In this document: piece after piece, positions 1 through 5,755 of the stretch
How the letters are laid out: every line of letters begins with the position of its first letter
How positions within the stretch are numbered: the stretch's first letter is position 1
DNA from: a bacterium
GTDB taxonomy: Bacteria; UBP15; UBA6099; JAJRTR01
Assembly: GCA_024278215.1 (NCBI GenBank)
Contig: JAJRTR010000092.1
Location: 1 to 8,937 of the forward strand
Direction of reading: 5' to 3'
Length of the DNA: 8,937 nucleotides
Position numbers and translations under genes: made by a program
The notes under the pieces: generated by a model
What the model was told of the DNA's origin: nothing
Databases searched by the model: none
The model's input: only the letters and a program-made list of their open reading frames with translations

Positions 1-145
1 TGCTATTGTCCATAGCTGCGTTGTCGGCACAAAATCGTCCTCGACGTACTCTACAAGTACGCCTGCGAGGATTTTATACCTCCGCCTTGCTCCGAACAAT
101 TTCGCTCGACCTCGCTACGAACATAATTTTGCAATTGGCTCCCAT
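1..145. repeat. Palindromic dispersed repeat, copy 1 (left part outside window)
   Basis: Non-coding sequence with no credible reading frame. Bases 31-50 and 56-75 form an imperfect inverted repeat (15 of 20 positions pair) around the 5-base loop 51-55, with AAAATC...CGTACT on one side and AGTACG...GATTTT on the other. The right edge, 118-141, matches bases 2170-2193 at 22 of 24 positions (it begins CGAACATAATTT and ends GGCTC), and there it forms the terminal arm of a second element. The first bases of the window (TGCTATTG) resemble the complement of that element's other arm (CAATAGCA), so this copy probably extends to the left. Boundaries are uncertain. The structure points to a non-autonomous palindromic repeat rather than a gene. 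Confidence 0.5.
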
Positions 146-304
146 ATAAAACATATTCGCGTTAAAGTTCTTACATCTGAGAATAATTTTTCTGTGAGTC
201 GTTTTGTGTACTCTTTCGTCCCACGTAATCATTATACAACATATAATCGAGTCTTTGCACTTCCCGCCGACTGTTTTCTTCAGGGTAATACTAAGCGCCA
301 AAGC

Positions 305-327
305 AAAAAAAGGCCAATCGGCCTTTT
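305..327 (-). terminator. Rho-independent terminator of the small leftward gene
   Basis: A perfect hairpin AAAAGGCC-aatc-GGCCTTTT lies at 308-327. Read leftward it is a GGCC/GGCC stem followed by seven T (311-305), the classic intrinsic terminator form. It starts 36 bases after the stop codon of the small gene at 363, which supports that gene being real. Read rightward it also ends in four T, so it may work in both directions. Confidence 0.8.
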
Positions 328-362
328 ATCAACCACTCTTGCAGGTACAGGTGACGGATATT

Positions 363-545
363 TCAGATGTATATGTCTATATTCGGCACACTTCCAGGTC
401 CGATATTCTTCATCGGTTTCGCTTCTGTCATCACCGAAGCTTTGTCGACCTGGAAAAGTTGGATAAGAATTTTCCCCTGTGTCTGTCGAAGATCTGAAAT
501 CATCGCATCCATGTATCCAAAATTTGTCCCCGTTATACCGTTCAC
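363..545 (-). CDS. Small 60-residue protein, unknown; possibly YjfB-type motility-associated
   Basis: The product has 60 residues, begins MNGITGTNFGYMDAM (GTG start) and ends PNIDIYI. No signal peptide or membrane segment is visible. The case for a real gene is its setting: an AAAGGGAGGG ribosome site 6 bases before the GTG, a sigma-28-like promoter at 663-690 and an intrinsic terminator 36 bases after the stop. Small proteins of the YjfB group (putative motility proteins) have similar length, a central helix with a QG-type segment and a C-terminus ending in an IDv-type motif. The middle (QTQGKILIQLF) and end resemble this loosely, and such genes are known to be sigma-28/sigma-D dependent. 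The family call is tentative. A second in-frame GTG at 578, with GGAGGA before it, would give 71 residues. The Shine-Dalgarno of the shorter form lies inside a hairpin (554-574). Confidence 0.55.
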   Translation of the reverse strand: MNGITGTNFGYMDAMISDLRQTQGKILIQLFQVDKASVMTEAKPMKNIGPGSVPNIDIYI

Positions 546-553
546 TTTACACC

Positions 554-574
554 CTCCCTTTGAAAATAAGGGAG
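554..574 (-). promoter_or_regulatory. Hairpin covering the ribosome binding site of the small gene
   Basis: Perfect 7-bp inverted repeat CTCCCTT-N7-AAGGGAG. In the leftward transcript the 3' arm (AAGGGAG) is the Shine-Dalgarno of the GTG start at 545, and the 5' arm (CTCCCTT) would pair with it and block it. An alternative in-frame GTG at 578 with its own GGAGGA lies just before the hairpin, so ribosomes starting there would melt it. This looks like a translational control element or a two-start arrangement. The pairing is seen directly; the regulatory role is inferred. Confidence 0.5.
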
Positions 575-662
575 CCACTTTTCTTCCTCCGTGAATCAAA
601 GTAACTTCTTTATAGAAACAACCTCCGTGTTGTTCCGTATTACTATTTCAACTTCTATTTAT

Positions 663-690
663 GTATCGGCATTTTTTTCTGTGAAGTTTA
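663..690 (-). promoter_or_regulatory. Candidate sigma-28 (FliA/SigD) promoter for the small gene
   Basis: On the minus strand TAAA (690-687) is followed after 16 bases by GCCGATAC (670-663). The FliA consensus is TAAA-N15-GCCGATAA, so 7 of 8 bases of the -10 match and the spacer is one base long. Transcription would start near 656 and give a leader of about 110 bases. No comparable sigma-70 promoter was found in this interval. The spacing deviation keeps confidence moderate. Confidence 0.45.
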
Positions 691-844
691 GCCGTTTCAG
701 AAAAAAAATATTATCTTTCTTTGCAGATATGGATAAATTCAAAAAGACCTTTAGATAAGGGGAAAAATACTTATTTGACGGGGGATGAACCCGGCGGCGT
801 GGAACACGACTGAAACGGTTTGATTTTAACGTATAACTCTGAAA

Positions 845-1912
845 TCAGGAATCTGCGACGAGACCGGCGACAAGATCGCCCACTTCTGTTGTCGTTTTAC
901 CCATCCTGCCGGCGGACAGCGAATCGATGCGGTTGGCCGTGACTTCCATAACAGCGTTTTCGACACGCGCGGCGGATTCGGAAAGTCCGAAATGTTCGAG
1001 TATCATCTGGGCAGCGCAAATCGCGGCCAGCGGGTTGATCTTGTTCTGTCCCGTATATTTCGGGGCCGAGCCGCCGATGGGTTCGAACATGGAGACGCCC
1101 TCGGGATTGAGGTTGGCACCGGCGGCGATACCCATGCCGCCCTGTATCATCGCTCCGAGGTCGGTTATGATGTCGCCGAACATATTGTCCGTAACTATTA
1201 CATCAAACCATTCCGGGTTTTTCACCATCCACATGCAGATGGCGTCCACGTGCGCGTAATCCGTCTCGATATCTTTGTATTCTTCTTTTACTTCATTAAA
1301 AGTCCGTTCCCACAGGTCGAAAGCATAAGTGAGGACATTGGTCTTGCCGCAGAGTGTCAGCTTATTCTCACGGTTTCGCTTCCTGCAGTAGTCGAAAGCG
1401 AACCTGACGCAGCGTTCGACACCGGCACGCGTGTTGATGGACTCCTGCACCGCAACTTCCATCGGCGTCCCTTTGCGCAGGAAGCCGCCGGCACCGGCAT
1501 ACAGGCCCTCGGTGTTTTCGCGAACCACCACAAAGTCTATATGTTCCGGTTTTTTGTCCTGCAGTGGCGTATCCACTCCGGGATAGAGCTTCACCGGCCG
1601 GAGGTTTATATACTGGTCGAGCTCGAAGCGCAGCCTGAGCAGAATACCTTTTTCAAGTATTCCGGGCTGCACGTCGGGGTGTCCGATGGCACCGAGAAAG
1701 ATAGCGTCGAAGCCGCGAAGTTCGTCCACCGCCGTATCCGGCAGCACTTCTCCGGTTCTCATGTATCTTTCACCGCCGAAATCAAATTTCTGGTAATCGA
1801 ATTTAAGGCCGTCTTTTCGTGCTACGGCGTCGAGTACTTTTATGCCCTCGGCAACTACTTCCGGCCCTGTGCCGTCGCCGGGTATGACTGCTATCTTATA
1901 ATTGTCCGCCAT
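845..1912 (-). CDS. leuB: 3-isopropylmalate dehydrogenase-type decarboxylating dehydrogenase
   Basis: The product has 355 residues, normal for LeuB, which oxidises and decarboxylates (2R,3S)-3-isopropylmalate in the cytoplasmic leucine pathway. The N-terminus IAVIPGDGTGPEV is typical. Aligned by eye to the Thermus enzyme, substrate arginines R95, R105 and R130, Y137, K189 and the metal-binding aspartates D222, D246 and D250 are all present; NMFGDIITD is the family signature. The nucleotide-binding loop reads GGSAPKYTG (279-287) instead of the usual HGSAPDIAG. The K-Y pair is what NADP-dependent isocitrate dehydrogenases use, so cofactor preference is open. The start is ATG at 1912 with GGAG 8 bases upstream; the longer in-frame extension lacks family similarity. 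No other leu genes are visible. A related role (homoisocitrate, tartrate or isocitrate dehydrogenase) is possible but less likely. Confidence 0.82.
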   Translation of the reverse strand: MADNYKIAVIPGDGTGPEVVAEGIKVLDAVARKDGLKFDYQKFDFGGERYMRTGEVLPDTAVDELRGFDAIFLGAIGHPDVQPGILEKGILLRLRFELDQYINLRPVKLYPGVDTPLQDKKPEHIDFVVVRENTEGLYAGAGGFLRKGTPMEVAVQESINTRAGVERCVRFAFDYCRKRNRENKLTLCGKTNVLTYAFDLWERTFNEVKEEYKDIETDYAHVDAICMWMVKNPEWFDVIVTDNMFGDIITDLGAMIQGGMGIAAGANLNPEGVSMFEPIGGSAPKYTGQNKINPLAAICAAQMILEHFGLSESAARVENAVMEVTANRIDSLSAGRMGKTTTEVGDLVAGLVADS

Positions 1913-1965
1913 TTTCAGTCTCCATTTTGTTTGAATCGTATGCGCACCGTTTCCGCGCCCGGTAT

Positions 1966-1993
1966 ATTCTAACAGAACGGGAAATATTCTCAA
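1966..1993 (-). promoter_or_regulatory. Sigma-70-type promoter of leuB
   Basis: On the minus strand TTGAGA (1993-1988) and TAGAAT (1971-1966) are separated by 16 bases; each matches its consensus at 5 of 6 positions. The predicted start near 1959 leaves a leader of about 47 bases ending in the GGAG ribosome site. I see no leader peptide with leucine codons or T-box structure in it. Confidence 0.55.
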
Positions 1994-2113
1994 CTGTAAC
2001 AGTAAGATTATGTCTGTCCCGTGATTTGCCCGCATATTTCACCGGTGCGGGTCGGCACAACAGGTTTTTACGCACATTTTAACCAATGCCGCGGTTTTGC
2101 GTCCTATCATATA

Positions 2114-2194
2114 AGAGCCAATAGCAAAATTTCGATTCTGCTGCAGTCGGCTGCATTTGTTCATGCCTGCGAACATAATTTCGCAATCGGCTCT
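2114..2194. repeat. MITE-like palindromic repeat, copy 2
   Basis: An 81-base element bounded by inverted arms 2114-2130 (AGAGCCAATAGCAAAAT) and 2178-2194 (ending GGCTCT), which pair at 14 of 17 positions across a 47-base centre. The right arm and the bases before it (2170-2193) match 118-141 at 22 of 24 positions, so this is a dispersed family. It lies in the divergent spacer, 40 bases before the exported-protein gene, and may carry its 5' leader. No coding capacity is visible. Confidence 0.55.
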
Positions 2195-2233
2195 ATTGAA
2201 GACATATTTTTCTACTACTTTCCGGAGACCATT

Positions 2234-3172
2234 ATGAACACGAATGTAAAGAGGATTCTGCTGATTGCGTTGTTAGCGGTATGTTTTATCCTGCACGGCG
2301 AGGCCCGGAGCCTCCAGCCCGAAGAAGTACTGACGCAAAATATAAAATATTACGAAGCACGGATAAAAGCCCTCAACCTGATAAACGGATTGTACCTGGA
2401 CAGGGATCAGCTTTCCGCTATTCTGGATGTGCTGTACGATCTTCAGGATTACAAACAGGAATTGATGGAAAGAGCGGGCGAGGAAACCCGGCTGCTCGAA
2501 AAACGGTATGCCGAGCTCGAATCGGACCTGCTCGATGACGACATAGTCGACGACCGCCTCGAGACGGCCGCGAGGGTGCAGAAGAACAAACTGGATAATC
2601 TCGAGATGCAGTACAGGAAGAAACTCGTCTCGTTTGAATCCGTACTGAACGGCATATTCACCGAAAAGCAACTGGGGATCATCGAGGATTATAAGCCCTG
2701 TGTGATTCCGCATAAGGATACCAACAACGCGCGCATCGGGCAGTCGGACGGTGCGGACCAGAGGGCGATTACCGGTATGAGGCGCATGAGGCAATTGAAC
2801 CGGTGGGAATTTGAAGGTGCTGTGTCCTCCATGATCGCGAGACAGATAAACAGGATGGAGCAGAAGAAAGGTATTTACGGACAGCAGGAGCGGGACGCGG
2901 AAGTCGAGAGGCTCAGCGACCTCGCATGGCGGATTTATGATATGGATGACGTCGAGTTTGAAGTCGAAAAATACGATCTTGCGCGTGAGATGCAGCCTGT
3001 CGCGCCGAAAAATGTGCGGAAACGTGAGCAGAACATGAAGATGAAGGATTCGAACAAGCAGGGTAACAGGGTCAAACGGAAAAATGAAATCGGCAAGACC
3101 GGCCGGCTGTTTCTCGATGTGAGACTGATAGATATTTTCGAAACCAAGCTCGAAAATTACGCTGCGAGGTGA
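2234..3172 (+). CDS. Exported coiled-coil protein of unknown function
   Basis: The product has 312 residues. A Sec signal peptide is clear: basic start MNTNVKR, hydrophobic stretch 8-20 and a likely cut after HGEA (24). Residues about 72-135 are rich in E, K, R and L and should form a coiled coil. It is flanked by two short motifs resembling the LTxxQ repeats of Spy/CpxP periplasmic chaperones: LYLDRDQ (53-59) and FTEKQ (142-146). The latter is followed by YKPCVIP (153-159) with a lone cysteine. The C-terminal third is strongly basic (about 263-290). I recall similar exported proteins with a YKPC-type motif in poorly cultured lineages but know no function. The start is ATG at 2234 with GGAG six bases before it; the longer ORF would bury the signal peptide. 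It is divergent from leuB and convergent with the DUF4097-type gene. Confidence 0.75.
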   Translation: MNTNVKRILLIALLAVCFILHGEARSLQPEEVLTQNIKYYEARIKALNLINGLYLDRDQLSAILDVLYDLQDYKQELMERAGEETRLLEKRYAELESDLLDDDIVDDRLETAARVQKNKLDNLEMQYRKKLVSFESVLNGIFTEKQLGIIEDYKPCVIPHKDTNNARIGQSDGADQRAITGMRRMRQLNRWEFEGAVSSMIARQINRMEQKKGIYGQQERDAEVERLSDLAWRIYDMDDVEFEVEKYDLAREMQPVAPKNVRKREQNMKMKDSNKQGNRVKRKNEIGKTGRLFLDVRLIDIFETKLENYAAR

Positions 3173-3178
3173 ACGGTT

Positions 3179-4138
3179 TCAGCGTCGTCCGCGCCGCCTG
3201 TTTAAAGAAGGGTCCATGAATACCGAGTTTTTTATCTTCACATTGCCGCCGTTGGTGGTGATACTCACTTTCGTGTCTTCGCCGATGCCTCCCACATAGT
3301 ATTTTGTCTCGACAAAACCACCGGTCGCACCGTCAAGTTTTATATCTGTTTTTTTCTCGAGTTTCGCACCGGCAATATCCACTTCGCCCTCTCCGGCTTT
3401 TATGACAAATGATATGGATTCATCCTCGGGATATGTGAAATCGACATTTCCGCCGTTGGTAATAATCACAACGGCAGGCGCTTCTATTTTTTCTTTTATC
3501 CTGTAGGTCACAGTCGCCGCACCGGTCTCGGCGAAACTCAATTCCGGGCATCCCTCTATCGAAATCGTTCCTCTCTCGGAACTGACAAGCGATTCGCCTT
3601 CGACATCCCGCAACCTGACCGCGCCACTTGCCGTCTGTACTTCCACACCGCCGTCGAAATCTGCAATATCCGCGTCGCCCTCTTCGGTTTCTATATCGAG
3701 GGACATATCGCGCGGCGCGCGAATCGAGTAATCCACATATGCCGTAAGTCCGTCGAATATCCGGCTGTCCGCATTCGAGCCTACTACGATTCTGTCCATC
3801 GGCACTTCAACGACAAGCTTTATCTCTCTCGCAATATTTCTGGCTGTGTCGAGTTCCGGTGCGCGTGCCGTTTTTATCGCTTTGATCTTTATGTCGTCAC
3901 GATCTTCGCCCCGAATGTATATTATGCCTGAAGTTCCCGTCACAGACATCGGCAGCTTGTTTTCCCACTTTATGACACGCCGCTCGGTGACCGAGTAGCG
4001 CCTGCCCGCTTCGGCTGTTTCCGGCTTGACGCCGGTGCCCGCATTATCCTGAGATAACAATGTAGCGCTTAATAACAACAATGCAGCGCAGCACAATGCG
4101 GGTATAGAGGTAGACAACTTTGGGATGTATAATTTCAT
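3179..4138 (-). CDS. Exported DUF4097-type beta-repeat protein
   Basis: The product has 319 residues. Residues 1-29 form a signal peptide with a long Ala/Leu core; no lipobox cysteine is placed correctly, so a periplasmic or surface location is likely. The rest consists of short beta-strand repeats of the DUF4097/putative-adhesin kind. Typical turns are TGTSGIIYIRG, VDYSIRAP, IETEEGDADI, TASGAVRLRDVEG, and TNGGNV twice near the end (about 225 and 295). Such proteins build a right-handed beta-solenoid-like sheet stack; their biochemical role is mostly unknown. The tail is basic (NRRRGRR). The start at 4138 has only a weak purine site, so translation may depend on the upstream gene, which ends 45 bases before it. 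The stop lies 6 bases from the stop of the convergent exported coiled-coil gene. Confidence 0.75.
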   Translation of the reverse strand: MKLYIPKLSTSIPALCCAALLLLSATLLSQDNAGTGVKPETAEAGRRYSVTERRVIKWENKLPMSVTGTSGIIYIRGEDRDDIKIKAIKTARAPELDTARNIAREIKLVVEVPMDRIVVGSNADSRIFDGLTAYVDYSIRAPRDMSLDIETEEGDADIADFDGGVEVQTASGAVRLRDVEGESLVSSERGTISIEGCPELSFAETGAATVTYRIKEKIEAPAVVIITNGGNVDFTYPEDESISFVIKAGEGEVDIAGAKLEKKTDIKLDGATGGFVETKYYVGGIGEDTKVSITTNGGNVKIKNSVFMDPSLNRRRGRR

Positions 4139-4183
4139 TTAATCGGTTTCTTGTTTAAAGCCGCGTTTGTGAAATAAGGGGGC

Positions 4184-4906
4184 TTATAACTCTTCTTCCG
4201 AATCGAATTTGTCCGCGTAAAGTTCGCGAATCCGTTCCATTGTGTCCTGGGCTTTTCTGGTAAGAACCTTCAGTCCGTATAGACCGAGGACTTTGCGGAA
4301 CAGACTTTCATTGTCCTGCCGTGGCTCTTTCCACAGGCAATGGCGCATCACAGTGGCCAGCTCCGCCGGCGGGACGTCGTCTATGCCGCGCGGCCCGAGT
4401 GTCCGCGGCACGACCGGGTTCTCTGTTATGACCCTGACAACGCGCTCGGCGTATTCCGGCTCATCGCCTTCGTCTCTCATAATGAGCAGTTCGTCGGCAA
4501 TCGCCTCCTGGAGGATCGCGTTGAAGATGGCCCTGATTTTTCCGCCCACCTTGCTGATACCAGCGGCTTTCACATACGTCCGGTATGCATTGACAGCTTT
4601 CATCGGGCCTTCGACATCTATTATTTCAATCAGCGCGTCCTTGATCTCCTCCGGTTTGATCTCGCGCGGGTCTTCAAGCGGCCGCTCTTCCCATCTTGTG
4701 TATTCCAGCAGTTCAATGTCGCCGATCTGCATTCGGAATATATCCGGCGCGCCTGCAAGGAGTTGCTCCGTCCACTGCTTCAAATTCCCTTCATCTACTC
4801 CGTATTCCTCGCATATCGTTTGCGCGTCTATTCTTTCGACGAGATATTTCCGCAATATCCCGGTTTTCTTTTCAGGCGAATAGTTTGCTTCCATTTCTTT
4901 TTTCAT
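4184..4906 (-). CDS. Transposase-type HTH plus winged-helix protein, unknown function
   Basis: The product has 240 residues with no signal or membrane segment. Residues about 12-50 (KTGILRKYLVERIDAQTICE through LKQW) look like the helix-turn-helix of IS3/IS66-type transposases. Residues about 86-145 resemble the winged-helix segment of DUF3320-type tails of superfamily I helicases (EGPMKAVNAYRTYVKAAGI, then GGKIRAIFNAIL). Residues 175-230 (IDDVPPAELATVM, then FRKVLGLYG) match the last part of the same tail. No helicase, nuclease or transposase catalytic domain is present, so this may be a stand-alone DNA-binding protein. The start is ATG at 4906 after GGGGTGAC; the upstream extension is unlike protein of this family. 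It precedes the DUF4097-type gene by 45 bases. Domain calls are by eye; the HTH is the surer one. Confidence 0.65.
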   Translation of the reverse strand: MKKEMEANYSPEKKTGILRKYLVERIDAQTICEEYGVDEGNLKQWTEQLLAGAPDIFRMQIGDIELLEYTRWEERPLEDPREIKPEEIKDALIEIIDVEGPMKAVNAYRTYVKAAGISKVGGKIRAIFNAILQEAIADELLIMRDEGDEPEYAERVVRVITENPVVPRTLGPRGIDDVPPAELATVMRHCLWKEPRQDNESLFRKVLGLYGLKVLTRKAQDTMERIRELYADKFDSEEEL

Positions 4907-4934
4907 GTCACCCCGACACACCTTTTCTCCTCTT

Positions 4935-4962
4935 ATTATATCCGGAACATGTGTGTTTTGAA
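4935..4962 (-). promoter_or_regulatory. Sigma-70-type promoter of the HTH/winged-helix gene
   Basis: A perfect TATAAT (4940-4935, minus strand) lies 16 bases after TTCAAA (4962-4957; 4 of 6 bases match TTGACA). Transcription would begin near 4928, leaving about 22 bases before the ATG at 4906. It lies in the 104-base gap after the methyltransferase and would make the HTH and DUF4097-type genes a separate transcript. Confidence 0.5.
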
Positions 4963-5010
4963 AGAATATGGCGGGATCGCACCGCGCTTCGCGCTTTACA
5001 TCGGCACCTG

Positions 5011-5655
5011 TCACGTACTGCTTTTCTCCGCCGGTTTTTCAAAAACAGCGACATAGAAATCGAACCATCTTTTTCTGAAAAATACGGCTTCGATAAAAAC
5101 GAAATCCATAAAATATTCCTTCGTTTCAGCGAGGTTCCTGTGATAGGCACCGACTTCAATCGCTGCTATGAAATTGTGCATGAAAGTTGTTTTGTCAGAC
5201 GGCGCAACGGGGTCGAGCAGCACGAACCGCCCGCCCGGCGCAAGCACGCGATATGTTTCCGCCGCCATGCACTCGAGAGCGGCATCGTCCAGATGGTGCG
5301 CGATTTTACATGCCGACACCGCCGAAAAGACATTGTCCCCAAACGGCAACTCGGCAGCGTCGCCGCGCACTACGCCATAATAATTCTTCTCTGTCGCTCG
5401 CGGCAGAAGTCCCCTGTCAAACTCCAGTGCGACTACATGCCCACCAAGGGCCGCCGGGTCTATCTCCCCGCTTCCCGAGCCTATATCGAGAATTGGCTTG
5501 TCTCCCCTGGGAAGCCGCTCTCTTATAAGCGAGATTTCCATGCGGTAGCCGCCCTCGATCATGTTTCTCAAGGGCAACAACCACCGTGAAGGCAGCAGCC
5601 CCGCAGGTCTTAACGCTTTTCCTCCGCCTGTTCCTGTTTTTTTCGAGGGCATCAT
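5011..5655 (-). CDS. Class I SAM-dependent methyltransferase
   Basis: The product has 214 residues and a Rossmann-type methyltransferase core of the Methyltransf_11 kind. Motif I is ILDIGSGSGEI (55-65). The acidic residue after strand 2 is E78 in VVALEFD. Motif II is GDAAELPF (98-105), followed by the KIAHHLDD segment (116-123), and the post-motif is LAPGGRFVLLDP (138-149). The substrate is not predictable; the fold serves quinone, lipid and small-molecule methylases. A UbiE/MenG role is not supported by specific motifs. An in-frame stop just upstream limits the start to ATG 5655 or 5652; the AAGGA site is about 15 bases away, unusually far, so initiation may be weak. It lies 100 bases after the radical SAM gene in the same direction. 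Confidence 0.8.
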   Translation of the reverse strand: MMPSKKTGTGGGKALRPAGLLPSRWLLPLRNMIEGGYRMEISLIRERLPRGDKPILDIGSGSGEIDPAALGGHVVALEFDRGLLPRATEKNYYGVVRGDAAELPFGDNVFSAVSACKIAHHLDDAALECMAAETYRVLAPGGRFVLLDPVAPSDKTTFMHNFIAAIEVGAYHRNLAETKEYFMDFVFIEAVFFRKRWFDFYVAVFEKPAEKSST

Positions 5656-5709
5656 AATCGTCCAAAGTTTTCCTTATGGTGCCGGTCAAGCACAATAAGC
5701 GGGTCTGTA

Positions 5710-5730
5710 ATTTCGAGCAAATCCCGAAAT
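5710..5730. repeat. Short inverted repeat between radical SAM and methyltransferase genes
   Basis: ATTTCG (5710-5715) and CGAAAT (5725-5730) form a perfect 6-bp inverted repeat around 9 bases. No T-run follows on either strand, so it is not a convincing terminator; it could be a weak hairpin or a chance palindrome. Confidence 0.25.
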
Positions 5731-5755
5731 CATCAGTTGCATAAAGTCGAATCGC

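Larger units (their letters stand above)
546..844. other. Non-coding leader and spacer between the small gene and leuB
   Basis: I see no gene here. It holds the leader and promoter of the small leftward gene. The octamer CACGGAGG occurs twice on the minus strand (629-622 and 593-586), both resembling ribosome sites. There is also a 9-bp inverted repeat, CCGTTTCAG at 692-700 and CTGAAACGG at 810-818. No convincing intrinsic terminator follows leuB; only a weak CGGG/CCCG hairpin near 780-795 precedes a short T-rich stretch on the minus strand. Confidence 0.5.

Noticed and set aside
231-247. ATTATA-caaca-TATAAT, a perfect -10-like hexamer on both strands
   Set aside because: Neither direction has a -35 better than 3 of 6 at proper spacing and no start codon with ribosome site follows within the window. 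It could serve a gene left of the window but cannot be supported.
74-301. 75-codon leftward open frame at the left edge
   Set aside because: It runs through the palindromic repeat, has no Shine-Dalgarno and shows no protein-like composition.
367-594. 75-codon rightward open frame opposite the small gene
   Set aside because: No ribosome site was seen, and the leftward frame has Shine-Dalgarno, promoter and terminator in its favour.
992-1972. 326-codon rightward open frame opposite leuB
   Set aside because: It is the antisense of leuB, whose motifs and start are clear; the translated product has no recognisable domains.
2021-2233. 71-residue extension of the exported coiled-coil protein
   Set aside because: It passes through the MITE-like repeat and would bury an obvious signal peptide that starts at 2234 behind GGAG.
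4696-5589. 297-codon rightward open frame across the methyltransferase and the HTH gene
   Set aside because: It runs antisense to two supported genes and the gap between them and shows no protein-family features.
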